Both the position numbers and the translations under genes were made by a program. DNA of 57,798 nt from an uncultured archaeon (GTDB taxonomy: Archaea > Hadarchaeota > Hadarchaeia > Hadarchaeales > Hadarchaeaceae): contig CAKZTQ010000045.1 of assembly GCA_937921735.1 (NCBI GenBank), forward strand, positions 1 to 57,798, in the 5' to 3' direction. Below, in pieces: positions 33,056-40,973 of the stretch. The first letter of the stretch is position 1. Each line of letters starts with the position of its first letter. Under the pieces are notes generated by a model. The model saw only the letters and a list, made by a program, of their open reading frames with translations. It had not been told where the DNA came from and did not search any database.

Positions 33056-34035
33056 CCCAGCACCTCCCTCGCCTTGTTAGCGATTGCCACGAGATTCTTG
33101 AGCTTCGCGAACGCTGTCTCGCGCGGCAAGTGCTCGAGCCCGCACGATGGGTTGAGATAGACCGGCCGGCCTTCCACATGGGGGATGATCCGTTCGAGGG
33201 TGGGCAGGACCTCGGCTTCCTTTTCCATTCTCGTGTTCCTACCGTCGATAAGCCCAAGCCCAAGTCCCTTGCTCGAGCCCTTTTCCTCGATGATGTCGAC
33301 CAAATTGCCGCTGTAGGTGAAATCGAGGCCGATGATGTCCACGGGGAGCTCTTGGAGTTTCTCGTATATCCCCGCGGCGTCGCCGAAATAGGTGTAGAGG
33401 GCTAGACTAGCGCTCTTGAAGTGTTCGCGCATTTCCTCGATCGCGTTCCGGAGTAGCTCGAGATCTTGAGGGTTTTTAAGGATGGCCGGTTCGTCCACTT
33501 GAACGATTTCAGCGCCCACTTTTTCCAGTTCACCTATCTCTCGTCCGATGGCGTTCGCTAGGTCTAGGACCAGCCCTTCGATGTCCGAGTAATGTCTGTT
33601 GATGGAAGATCTCGCGATAGTGTAAGGCCCTGTCACCACGGGTTTAACCGGGACGGGCGAGACCCCTTTGGCAAAGGAGAACTCTTCGACCAAGATGGGC
33701 CCAATCCAGCGCACCTCGCCCTCGACCACCGGCTGTCTAAAGTAGAAGTTGGTGTCGAAAAACCTCAGTAGTCCATCTATCTCGAAGCCCTTCAGCCTGC
33801 GGGCGATGTGGGAAATAGGATCATACCACCGCACTTGCCCATCCGTGACCAAATCCAAACCAGCTCGCACCTGTTCTTGGATGACCTCCTTCGTCACCTC
33901 GTCCTGTACCCGCATGAACTCCTCATCCGATATTTCCCCTTTCTCCCACCTCGCGTAGGCTTGGCGATGTTTTTGCTGCTCGGGCTTATCCCCTATGCGC
34001 GGGTAGCTTCCCGTGTTCGCCGTCAGCAACTCCAT
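33052..34035 (-). CDS. MetE-like protein, N-terminal-domain type
   Basis: A 327-aa protein with the same barrel fold as its partner, but without the zinc site: YTYFGDAAG replaces HxC and LDFTYSGN replaces the Glu. LGLIDGRNTRMEKEAEVL and VYLNPSCGLEHLPRE match the N-terminal half of MetE. So the two genes together reproduce full-length MetE in split form, in the order N then C. Start ATG before ELLTANTGSYPRIG, with TTATATCG and CTTAAAAG TATA-like boxes 30-45 bp upstream (minus strand, 34064-34080). Confidence 0.82.
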   Translation of the reverse strand: MELLTANTGSYPRIGDKPEQQKHRQAYARWEKGEISDEEFMRVQDEVTKEVIQEQVRAGLDLVTDGQVRWYDPISHIARRLKGFEIDGLLRFFDTNFYFRQPVVEGEVRWIGPILVEEFSFAKGVSPVPVKPVVTGPYTIARSSINRHYSDIEGLVLDLANAIGREIGELEKVGAEIVQVDEPAILKNPQDLELLRNAIEEMREHFKSASLALYTYFGDAAGIYEKLQELPVDIIGLDFTYSGNLVDIIEEKGSSKGLGLGLIDGRNTRMEKEAEVLPTLERIIPHVEGRPVYLNPSCGLEHLPRETAFAKLKNLVAIANKAREVLG

Positions 34036-34132
34036 CCTGTCACCAAGGCGAGATGGAAGCCAAGCGATATAACTTTTAAGTAGGTGCCAGCCGAAAACTC
34101 GCCGAGAGGGCATCGTCCCCGTTTTCAACGCA

Positions 34133-35803
34133 TTACCCGTGGCTTTTCACCTGTTTCCTAAAGATCTCCCTTACCCTTTGAATGGTATCCGCGTCTTCTG
34201 GCCCCTTGTCGTCCCGGATCCTTGTTATCCTGGCGAACCTCAGCGCCATCCCACACTTGTACTTCGGGCTCCGCTGGATCTCGTTATAAGCCACCTCGAC
34301 GACCACTTTTGGTGTGACCAATACGCGCCGACCCTCCCGTTTGATCGTCAGCTCCTTTAATCGCTCGGTCATCTCCGCGATTTCCTTATCGGTCAGACCC
34401 TTGAAGGTCTTCCCGACGACGAGAAACTCGCCCGTTGCCTCGTCTCGAGCCGCGAGGTAGTAATCGGAAAGCCACCTGTGTCGCTTTCCGTACCCATACT
34501 CGGCCGCGACGATGACGAGGTCCAGCGGCTCGAGCACGGGTTTTATCTTCAACCAGAGCTTCCCCCTCGCGCCGGGGGTGTAGGTGCTATCCAACTTTTT
34601 TGCCACCAGTCCTTCATGTCCCGCTCGAAGGGATTCCTCGAGGAACCCCCTCGCCTCGCTCGCGTCGTCGGTTATGAGTTGCTCCACCACCGAGATTTCG
34701 CCGGCCAGCTCGCAGAGCTTTTTCCTCCGGTCTAGGTAGCGGAAATCGATCAAGCTGTGGCCATCGTAATACAAAACGTCGAACAGGGTCAAGCTCACCG
34801 GTATCTCCCGCATCATCGCCTCGATGTCTCGTTCCCTCCGAAATCTTTGCATCAGGTACTGAAACGGGAGCGGCACGTTGCCCTTGCCCAACGCTACGAC
34901 CTCGCCCTCTAAGATCACCTGCTCAGCCTTAACTTCCTCCTTCACCGCGTCAACGACCTCCGGCAAACCCTCGGTCACATCGCTAAGCCTGCGGCTGAAC
35001 ACCTTGACCTCATCTCCCCGCTTGTGGACCTGCACGCGGGCACCGTCTAGCTTATATTCGAAGGCCGTGCTACCACCGTGGAGCGCGATGGCCTCTTCCA
35101 CCGAGCAGATGTTTTGGGCAAGCATGGGCTGAGTGGGCCTGAAGATCTCAGGGCCAATCGCTAGCACCCCCTTCTCGCCCTCTGTGGCCGCGACTTTAGC
35201 CACGTCGACGATCTCACCGCAGAACATGGTTGCCCTTTTGATCGCCTCCGGGCGCACGCCGAATGCCCTAGAGACGGCAAGCTCCATGAGGCCCTCCCGA
35301 AATCCCGTGCGCATCTCGCCGATGATTATTTTGATCAGATATTTCGCCTCAAGAGGCGTGGCCCTGCTGAGCAGGCCCTCCAGTATGGCCTCCTTCCTTT
35401 CCCTTGCTCCCTCCCCCTTGACCGCCGCGATCCTATTGAAAATTCTAATCACCTCGTCCAACGTCAGCGGTGCCTCGATCAACGTGGCCTGCCTTTTCGG
35501 CTTCGAGGCGAATACCATCTCCGCGGCATCGCCTAGATCCCCCGTCGCGTCGAATGCTCTCTCCAGCTCCTCCCGCTCGGAGCCAACCGCTCGCAGCACG
35601 ACGTCGGACAACGTGGCCCAGCTGATGTCCAAGTTCTTGGCGCTCCAGCGAGGGAAGGGGCGGCCCGATATCATCAACACCGCTGGCTCGACCTCGCTTG
35701 GGCGAAGCTCGCGGAGGAAATTTGCTACGAGGTCCACCATTTTACTCCTTTCCCTCGTCCTGCTCAGTAGTTCACATAGTTCTGCCAACCTGCGAAACTC
35801 CAC
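34133..35803 (-). CDS. lig: ATP-dependent DNA ligase
   Basis: A 556-aa archaeal replicative ligase. An N-terminal DNA-binding domain leads to the nucleotidyltransferase core: KLDGARVQVHK (motif I, adenylated Lys, in EYKLDGARVQ), SRRLSDVTEG (motif III region), ILEGEVVAL (motif IIIa), EGLVAKKLDS (motif IV) and KLWLKIKP (motif V); an OB domain ends the protein. A GTG at VEFRRLAELCELL is preferred over a TTG eight codons earlier, since TTTAAAG lies about 40 bp upstream. It diverges from the PH-domain gene. Confidence 0.93.
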   Translation of the reverse strand: MEFRRLAELCELLSRTRERSKMVDLVANFLRELRPSEVEPAVLMISGRPFPRWSAKNLDISWATLSDVVLRAVGSEREELERAFDATGDLGDAAEMVFASKPKRQATLIEAPLTLDEVIRIFNRIAAVKGEGARERKEAILEGLLSRATPLEAKYLIKIIIGEMRTGFREGLMELAVSRAFGVRPEAIKRATMFCGEIVDVAKVAATEGEKGVLAIGPEIFRPTQPMLAQNICSVEEAIALHGGSTAFEYKLDGARVQVHKRGDEVKVFSRRLSDVTEGLPEVVDAVKEEVKAEQVILEGEVVALGKGNVPLPFQYLMQRFRRERDIEAMMREIPVSLTLFDVLYYDGHSLIDFRYLDRRKKLCELAGEISVVEQLITDDASEARGFLEESLRAGHEGLVAKKLDSTYTPGARGKLWLKIKPVLEPLDLVIVAAEYGYGKRHRWLSDYYLAARDEATGEFLVVGKTFKGLTDKEIAEMTERLKELTIKREGRRVLVTPKVVVEVAYNEIQRSPKYKCGMALRFARITRIRDDKGPEDADTIQRVREIFRKQVKSHG

Positions 35804-35880
35804 AGTTAAACCCCATATCTTGTTCAAGCGCGCGGCATAAGTCTTTAAAGATGCCTGCGCAATTTACTCCGGTAGCGAGA

Positions 35881-36483
35881 ATGGTTGAGAGGTTCTCCCC
35901 TCATCCAAACATGAAGAAGGTTTATTATACCTACTTGGCGATCGTGATGGTTCCTCTCCTCCTAGGAGGCATCGGGGTAACGCTCGCGGTGTACGTTCAC
36001 TCCCGCCCCTTCGTCTGGGTGCCGATCTTGGTCTGGATCGTCCCCTGCCTAGTCGCCATTTGTTTTACCGTCTATTGGATATCGAAGTATTACAGCTCGA
36101 TTTCCTATTCCCTGACCGACGATGAGGTCATCGTTGAGCGAGGGGTTTGGTGGAAACCCAAGCACGTCGTCCCGTATTCCCGAGTGATGTCGGTTGACGT
36201 GGTTCAAGGGCCAATATCCAGGCATTTCGGCGTCGGTACCATCGACGTGTTTACAGCTGGCTATACGGGCATGGGTGGCACCGCTGGGCCCGGCACTAGG
36301 AGGGCCGAGGCCTCGATCCTCTGCGTGCCGAACTTCTTAGAGCTGAGGGACAAGATACTAAGCTTCGTTAGGCACAGGCCACTTTTCGGGCCTCCCGCAA
36401 AGCCCGGCGATGTCAGTACGGAAATACTGAACGAGCTAAAACAGATCAGGGCGATTTTACAGAAACAAACGCGTGGCAGATGA
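35881..36483 (+). CDS. PH-domain (YdbS-like) membrane protein
   Basis: A 200-aa protein with two transmembrane helices (about residues 17-38 and 45-67 from this start) and a bacterial-type PH domain: SISYSLTDDEVIVERGVWWKPKHVVPYSRVMSVDVVQGPISRHFGVGTIDVFTAG. The C-terminal EILNELKQIRAILQKQ is a predicted coiled coil. Function is not known. I use the ATG before VERFSPHPN; an ATG at 35851 is in frame but lies only a few bases from TTTAAAG, the likely TATA box. It is upstream of the mevalonate operon by 63 bp. Confidence 0.75.
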   Translation: MVERFSPHPNMKKVYYTYLAIVMVPLLLGGIGVTLAVYVHSRPFVWVPILVWIVPCLVAICFTVYWISKYYSSISYSLTDDEVIVERGVWWKPKHVVPYSRVMSVDVVQGPISRHFGVGTIDVFTAGYTGMGGTAGPGTRRAEASILCVPNFLELRDKILSFVRHRPLFGPPAKPGDVSTEILNELKQIRAILQKQTRGR

Positions 36484-36546
36484 GACCGAGGCTATCGGAA
36501 AACCAAAGGGTTTTACGGAGGTCCATGAACTTGAGGTAGGGAGAAG

Positions 36547-37482
36547 ATGGGCAAGGGCATAGGTTTCGGCAAGGTGATCCTCTTCAACGAACATTTCGTG
36601 GTCTACGGCGTGCCCTCCATCGTCTCAGCCATAGACAAGGCCACGGTTGCGGTCGTGGAGCGCTTCGACGGCGAGGGTTGGGCGCTGGAGGACGAGAGGC
36701 CCGCGACCCCAGGCTACAAGGAGGAGAAGCTCGAGCAGCAAAGGGAGTCCATCGAGAGGATCCTGAAAGCGGCTGGCCTTGACGCGACCAAAAATCCCAT
36801 CAAGATATGGTTCGGCGGCGACCTGGTGGCGGCAAGCGGGATAGGTGCTAGCGCTGCCTCCTGCGTGGCCCTCGCGCGCGCCCTCTCCGATGAGTTTGGG
36901 CTGCAGCTGTCCGACGAGCGTATAAATGAGCTGGCCTACGAAGGCGAAAAGGCCTACCATGGAACCCCCTCCGGCGTCGACAACACCGCCGCCACCTACG
37001 GCGGTCTTATATGGTTCGTCAAAGGCCAGCCTCCCCTTTTCGAGCGTATCGAGCTCAAGGAGCCAGTGGAGGTGGTGATGGGCAACACCGGCATCGTCGC
37101 CGACACGGCTGCGGCGGTGGCCGGGGTTAGGGAGAGAAAGGAGAAACATCCGGAGAAGTATGCCAAGTTGTTCAAGGAGGCGGAGGAACTGGCGTACAAG
37201 GCGAGAAAAGCGTTGGAGGACTTCAACTTGAAGGCCGTGGGTGAACTCATGGATGAAAACCACGAACAGTTACGGGCGATAGGCGTCTCCTGTGAGGAGC
37301 TAGACCGTCTAGTGGAGCTCGCTAGGGACCACGGTGCCTTCGGGGCAAAGCTAACGGGGGGCGGTTTGGGGGGCTACATGGTGGCGCTTACCCCGGGCAA
37401 GGAACTTCAGGAGGAGGTCGCGAGGGCGATCGAGCGCGAGGGCTTCGAGGCCCTGAGGACGAGGATAGGGGTGAGGCCTTGA
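36547..37482 (+). CDS. mvk: mevalonate kinase
   Basis: A 311-aa GHMP kinase making mevalonate 5-phosphate. FGKVILFNEHFVVYGVPSIVSAI is the N-terminal motif, DLVAASGIGASAASCVALARAL is the phosphate loop, GTPSGVDNTAATYGGLI contains the catalytic Asp, and KLTGGGLGGYMVAL is the C-terminal GHMP motif. AGGTAGGGAGAAG precedes the ATG. The 3' end overlaps the UbiD-type gene by 4 bp. First gene of the archaeal mevalonate operon. Confidence 0.93.
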   Translation: MGKGIGFGKVILFNEHFVVYGVPSIVSAIDKATVAVVERFDGEGWALEDERPATPGYKEEKLEQQRESIERILKAAGLDATKNPIKIWFGGDLVAASGIGASAASCVALARALSDEFGLQLSDERINELAYEGEKAYHGTPSGVDNTAATYGGLIWFVKGQPPLFERIELKEPVEVVMGNTGIVADTAAAVAGVRERKEKHPEKYAKLFKEAEELAYKARKALEDFNLKAVGELMDENHEQLRAIGVSCEELDRLVELARDHGAFGAKLTGGGLGGYMVALTPGKELQEEVARAIEREGFEALRTRIGVRP

Positions 37483-38753
37483 ACTTCAGGGACTTCGTCG
37501 AGCTCTTGGACAAGAAGGGGCTACTGGTGAGGATCAAGAAGCCTGTGAGCACCAAGCTCGAGGCGGCCGCATTGATGCGGGCGCTCGATGGGAGGCCCGT
37601 GATGTTCGAGAAGGTCGAGGGCTTCGAGATGCCCATCGCGGCGAACGTGTGCTCCTCCCGCGAGCTCATAGCGTTGGGTTTGGGCGTGAAGGAGGGGGAG
37701 CTGTTGAGCAAGCTTGCGGAGGCCATCGACAATCCCAAGGAGCCCGAGGTAGTAGAAGCGGAGGGTTACGGGGAGATCGGGGTAGACCTGGGCGGGCTCC
37801 CCATCCTGACGCATTACCCCTTCGACGGCGGTCCGTACATCTCCTCGGGCGTGGTGATAGCCAGGGACCCGGAGCTAGGGCTCAACGCCTCCTATCATAG
37901 GATGATGGTGATAGGTAAGGACAAAGTGGTGGTAAGGATCCTCCCGAGGCACTTCGATGAGTTTCTGAAACGGGGCAACAGGGAGTTCGCGGTTTGCATC
38001 GGCAACCCGGTGCCAGTATTGGTTGCGGCGGCGGTGTCGACGGAGCTGGGAGTAAGCGAACTTAGCATAGCGAACGCGCTGGCCGAGACGAGGCTGGTGA
38101 AGCTCGGTGGGCACAAGGTGCCAGAGGCGGAGATAGTCATGATTGCCGAGATGACCGACGAGCTCCACGACGAAGGGCCATTCTTGGACCTCACCGAAAC
38201 CCCCGACATCGTTCGAAAACAGCGGGTGGCGAGGATACGACGAATATTCGTCAAGCAAGGGGCGATCTATCACGCGTTGCTACCGGGTGGGTTCGAGCAC
38301 AAGCTGCTAATGGGGATGCCACGGGAGCCTACGATATTTAAGGAGGTCAGCAAGGTCTGCGAGTGCAAGGGCGTGCTCATAACCCCCGGCGGATGCTCTT
38401 GGCTGCACGCCATCGTCAGCATAAAAAAGAAGGGACCAGACGATGGGAGGAAAGCGATAGAGGCCGCGTTCAAGGGGCACAGATCGCTCAAGCACGTGTT
38501 CGTGGTGGACGACGACATAGACATCCACAATCCGCACGAGGTGGAGTGGGCGATGGCCACGCGCTTCCAAGGCGATCGGGACATGATCCTGCGCAGGGAA
38601 CCCGGCTCCTCGCTTGATCCCTCCTCGGACCTCGAGACGAGGGAGACGGCCAAGGTTGGCTTCGACCTTACGATACCCTGGGGGAGGGACCCCAAGGACT
38701 TCAAGAAGCCCGGCCCGCCCATGGAGATCAAGCTCGAGGACTACCTGGGGTAG
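37479..38753 (+). CDS. UbiD-family decarboxylase (anhydromevalonate phosphate decarboxylase)
   Basis: A 424-aa UbiD-type protein, expected to use prenylated FMN. MNFRDFVELLDKKGLLVRIKKPV, PVMFEKVEGFEMPIAANV, HYPFDGGPYISSGVVIARDP and FVVDDDIDIHNPHEVEWAMATR are conserved blocks, the last holding the acidic catalytic and metal region. Its place between mevalonate kinase and both aconitase-X subunits identifies it, by knowledge of the modified archaeal mevalonate pathway, as trans-anhydromevalonate 5-phosphate decarboxylase giving isopentenyl phosphate. TTG start overlaps the TGA of the previous gene. Confidence 0.87.
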   Translation: MNFRDFVELLDKKGLLVRIKKPVSTKLEAAALMRALDGRPVMFEKVEGFEMPIAANVCSSRELIALGLGVKEGELLSKLAEAIDNPKEPEVVEAEGYGEIGVDLGGLPILTHYPFDGGPYISSGVVIARDPELGLNASYHRMMVIGKDKVVVRILPRHFDEFLKRGNREFAVCIGNPVPVLVAAAVSTELGVSELSIANALAETRLVKLGGHKVPEAEIVMIAEMTDELHDEGPFLDLTETPDIVRKQRVARIRRIFVKQGAIYHALLPGGFEHKLLMGMPREPTIFKEVSKVCECKGVLITPGGCSWLHAIVSIKKKGPDDGRKAIEAAFKGHRSLKHVFVVDDDIDIHNPHEVEWAMATRFQGDRDMILRREPGSSLDPSSDLETRETAKVGFDLTIPWGRDPKDFKKPGPPMEIKLEDYLG

Positions 38754-38757
38754 TGGC

Positions 38758-39942
38758 TTGTACCTGACCAAGGAGCAAGAGCGGATGCTCGCCGGCGAGT
38801 ACGGCGAGGTGCTGGAGAGGAACTTCAGGTTACTGGTGAGGCTGGGCGACATATATGGCGCCGACCGCATGATCCCCGTTGGCTCGGTGCAGGTCGCCGG
38901 CGTCTCCTATAAGTCGATAGGGGACCCCGGCCTTGAGTTCCTCGAGGACCTCGCGGACAAGGGGGCGAGGGTGAGGGTGCCCACGACGCTCAACCCGCCG
39001 GGCATGGACCTCGAGGACTGGAAACAGCTGGGGTTCCCGGAGGACTTCGCGGAAAAACAGTTGAGGATAATCGCAGCGTTCCGTAAGATGGGTGTGATGA
39101 TGACCGCCACCTGCACCCCCTACTTGGTCGGCAACCTACCTCGCTTTCGAGAGCACCTCGCTTGGTCGGAGTCGTCCGCGGTATCCTTCGCGAACTCGGT
39201 AATAGGCGCAAGGACGAACCGCGAAGGCGGCCCCTCCGCGCTCGCCTCCGCGCTTTGTGGTGTGACCCCGAACTATGGGCTGCACCTAAACGAGAACCGG
39301 CAGCCGACCATCGTGGTGGACGTTAAGGTTGAACTCAGACATGAAGCGGACTTCGGTGCCTTGGGCTATCACGTGGGGAAAACCATCGAAAAGGGAGTGC
39401 CCTATTTCAAGGGCATCAAGCACGCGGACGTCGACCAGCTCAAGGCGCTGGGCGCCGCCATGGCCGCCTCTGGAGCGATAGCGCTTTACCACGTGGAGGG
39501 GATAACGCCGGAGGCCGATCTCGTAAACGTGGAGGGGTTGGAGAAGTTGGAGGTCGACGAGGGAGAACTTAGGGGGGCTTACGAGAAGCTGAACACCGGC
39601 GAGGAACCGGATATAGCGATCCTGGGCTGTCCCCACGCCTCGCTAAGGGAGATCGCGAAGCTGGCCGAAAAATTGGAGGGCAAACGCCTTCGCAAGCCGC
39701 TTTGGATATGCACCGCGCGCGCGACCAAGCGGGCTGCTGAAGGGATGGGGCTGGTAGACGCGATCGAACGGGCTGGGGGGAAAGTGGTCGCCGATACGTG
39801 CGCCGTAGTTGCGCCAATAGAGCGCATGGGGTTTAAGTGCACAGCCGTTAACTCGGGGAAGGCGGCGAGCTACCTACCTGGATTCTGCAAGCAGGCGGTC
39901 GTCTTTAGAAGCATCGACGAGATATTGGGGATGATGGCTTGA
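38758..39942 (+). CDS. phosphomevalonate dehydratase, large subunit (aconitase X)
   Basis: A 394-aa AcnX catalytic domain. LTKEQERMLAGEYG, ATCTPYLVGNLP, SESSAVSFANSVIGARTNREGGPSAL and ILGCPHASLREI are typical; Cys residues such as those in CTPY, CPHAS and ADTCAVVAP are candidate iron-sulfur and substrate residues. Together with the small subunit it dehydrates mevalonate 5-phosphate to trans-anhydromevalonate 5-phosphate. I start at TTG 38758 (MYLTKEQERM), 4 bp after the previous stop. The open frame upstream overlaps the UbiD gene and is not real. Confidence 0.9.
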   Translation: MYLTKEQERMLAGEYGEVLERNFRLLVRLGDIYGADRMIPVGSVQVAGVSYKSIGDPGLEFLEDLADKGARVRVPTTLNPPGMDLEDWKQLGFPEDFAEKQLRIIAAFRKMGVMMTATCTPYLVGNLPRFREHLAWSESSAVSFANSVIGARTNREGGPSALASALCGVTPNYGLHLNENRQPTIVVDVKVELRHEADFGALGYHVGKTIEKGVPYFKGIKHADVDQLKALGAAMAASGAIALYHVEGITPEADLVNVEGLEKLEVDEGELRGAYEKLNTGEEPDIAILGCPHASLREIAKLAEKLEGKRLRKPLWICTARATKRAAEGMGLVDAIERAGGKVVADTCAVVAPIERMGFKCTAVNSGKAASYLPGFCKQAVVFRSIDEILGMMA

Positions 39943-40322
39943 GGGGGCGCACGATAAGCCCGGGTAAGGCGAGGGGGGAGGCGTTGGTCTCGAGGCAGCC
40001 GATCGGCTTTTATGGGGGGGTGGACCCGAAAACGGGCATGATCATAGAAAGAGGGCATGAGCTAGAGGGGAAGTGCGTGAAGGATAAGATACTAGTCTTC
40101 CCGTGCGGCAAGGGCTCGACGGTGGGTTCGTACGTCATCTACGGGCTGAAGAAGAACGGCGTCGCCCCAGCGGCGATAGTCAACCGAGAGACCGAGACGA
40201 TAGTTGCGACGGGGGCCATCTTGGCCGGCATCCCATGCGTCGACGGGATAGACATCGACAGGATCAAGACAGGCGATAGGCTGATCGTCGATGCCGACGA
40301 GGGCAAGGTGGAATTCGAATGA
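39939..40322 (+). CDS. phosphomevalonate dehydratase, small subunit (aconitase X)
   Basis: A 127-aa swivelling-domain protein (DUF126). RTISPGKARGEALVSRQPIGFYGGVDPKTG opens it, and FPCGKGSTVGSYVIYGL holds the conserved GKGSTVGS segment that faces the active site, followed by AIVNRETETIVATGAILAGIPCVDGID. TTG start overlaps the TGA of the large subunit, so the subunits are translationally coupled. It overlaps the next small gene by 4 bp. Confidence 0.9.
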   Translation: MRGRTISPGKARGEALVSRQPIGFYGGVDPKTGMIIERGHELEGKCVKDKILVFPCGKGSTVGSYVIYGLKKNGVAPAAIVNRETETIVATGAILAGIPCVDGIDIDRIKTGDRLIVDADEGKVEFE

Positions 40323-40555
40323 CCGGTCCAGCTGAGAGCAAGATAGAGATCGAGGCGCGCGTGTACATACACAAGCGCGATCCTTGGACACGCTCGAAGA
40401 TCCCGCACATCGACATCGAGTCCCCCATATTGAACGAGATAATAAAGCCGAACGAAACCACCTTCGTGAGCGGGAAGGAGGGCGGGGTCTTCATAGGGCT
40501 GAAGCGGGAGATGCTCGCGCGCCTCGAGCGCGTGCTCGAGCGATTGGAAAAGTGA
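40319..40555 (+). CDS. uncharacterised 78-aa protein in the mevalonate operon
   Basis: A small protein of unknown family, translated from an ATG overlapping the TGA of the aconitase-X small subunit. It is basic to amphipathic: EIEARVYIHKRDPWTRSKIPHIDIESP, NETTFVSGKEGGVFIGLKREMLARLERVLERLEK, with strands first and one long helix at the end. No Cys. Four-base overlaps link all five genes, so it probably acts in the same step or complex. I cannot assign function. Confidence 0.65.
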   Translation: MTGPAESKIEIEARVYIHKRDPWTRSKIPHIDIESPILNEIIKPNETTFVSGKEGGVFIGLKREMLARLERVLERLEK

Positions 40556-40623
40556 AGGGACAGCGCTCGTTCGCGCGACCTCCTTAATAAGGCGGCAGCG
40601 CTGAAATTTTAAATGGGATATGG

Positions 40624-40827
40624 GTGGGCGTCGTCTTCAAGCCGGAGGATGTCCTCAAGGGGCGAAAGTGGATGCTGGAAAAGGCCGCTAGGGATCTGGC
40701 CCCGGGGCAAGTGGAGCGCGTGGAAAGCATCCTGAGGAGATGGGGGGAAGGCTCAAGGGAGGAGCTGATAAGGCTCTTGGGCGAGGAACGGGCGAAAAAG
40801 CTAATGGCCGATTTGGGTATAGCGTGA
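40624..40827 (+). CDS. uncharacterised 67-aa helical protein
   Basis: A short protein with three predicted helices (EDVLKGRKWMLEKAARDL, GQVERVESILRRWG, SREELIRLLGEERAKKLMADLG). GTG start with TTAATAAGG (about 40583-40591) as a possible promoter. It lies between the mevalonate operon and tRNA-Val, and codon use is like its neighbours. Family not recognised. The 68 bp before it include an inverted GC-rich AGCGCTCGTT...GGCAGCGCT region but nothing I can name. Confidence 0.5.
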   Translation: MGVVFKPEDVLKGRKWMLEKAARDLAPGQVERVESILRRWGEGSREELIRLLGEERAKKLMADLGIA

Positions 40828-40843
40828 TCGCGCGGTTACAAAG

Positions 40844-40850
40844 ATTTAAA
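40844..40850 (+). promoter_or_regulatory. TATA-like box of tRNA-Val
   Basis: ATTTAAA lies 24-30 bp upstream of the mature tRNA 5' end, the standard distance for an archaeal tRNA promoter. Confidence 0.55.
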
Positions 40851-40873
40851 GCCGAACGGATGAACTTTTACTT

Positions 40874-40946
40874 GGGCCCGTGGTCTAGTGGCTATGACGG
40901 CAGTCTCACACACTGCAGGTCCGGGGTTCGAATCCCCGCGGGCCCA
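40874..40946 (+). tRNA. tRNA-Val(CAC)
   Basis: A complete 73-nt cloverleaf without intron. Acceptor GGGCCCG pairs with CGGGCCC (40939-40945), discriminator A. D-arm GTC/GAC with TAGTGG in the loop; anticodon stem GCAGT/ACTGC around loop CTCACAC, giving anticodon CAC; T-arm CGGGG-TTCGAAT-CCCCG. CCA is not encoded. A more A/T-rich gene block begins right after it. Confidence 0.95.
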
Positions 40947-40973
40947 CTAGCAAAGGGGTCGTAAGGCATAACG

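Noticed and set aside
34078-34088. Ten bases GTAGGTGCC resembling the CRISPR repeat
   Set aside because: Only the first part of the repeat matches and the rest is absent; it lies in the metE promoter, so it is chance.
38614-38757. Upstream extension of the aconitase-X large subunit
   Set aside because: It overlaps the UbiD-type gene and encodes an Arg/Ser/Pro-rich stretch with no homology; the TTG at 38758 is the start.
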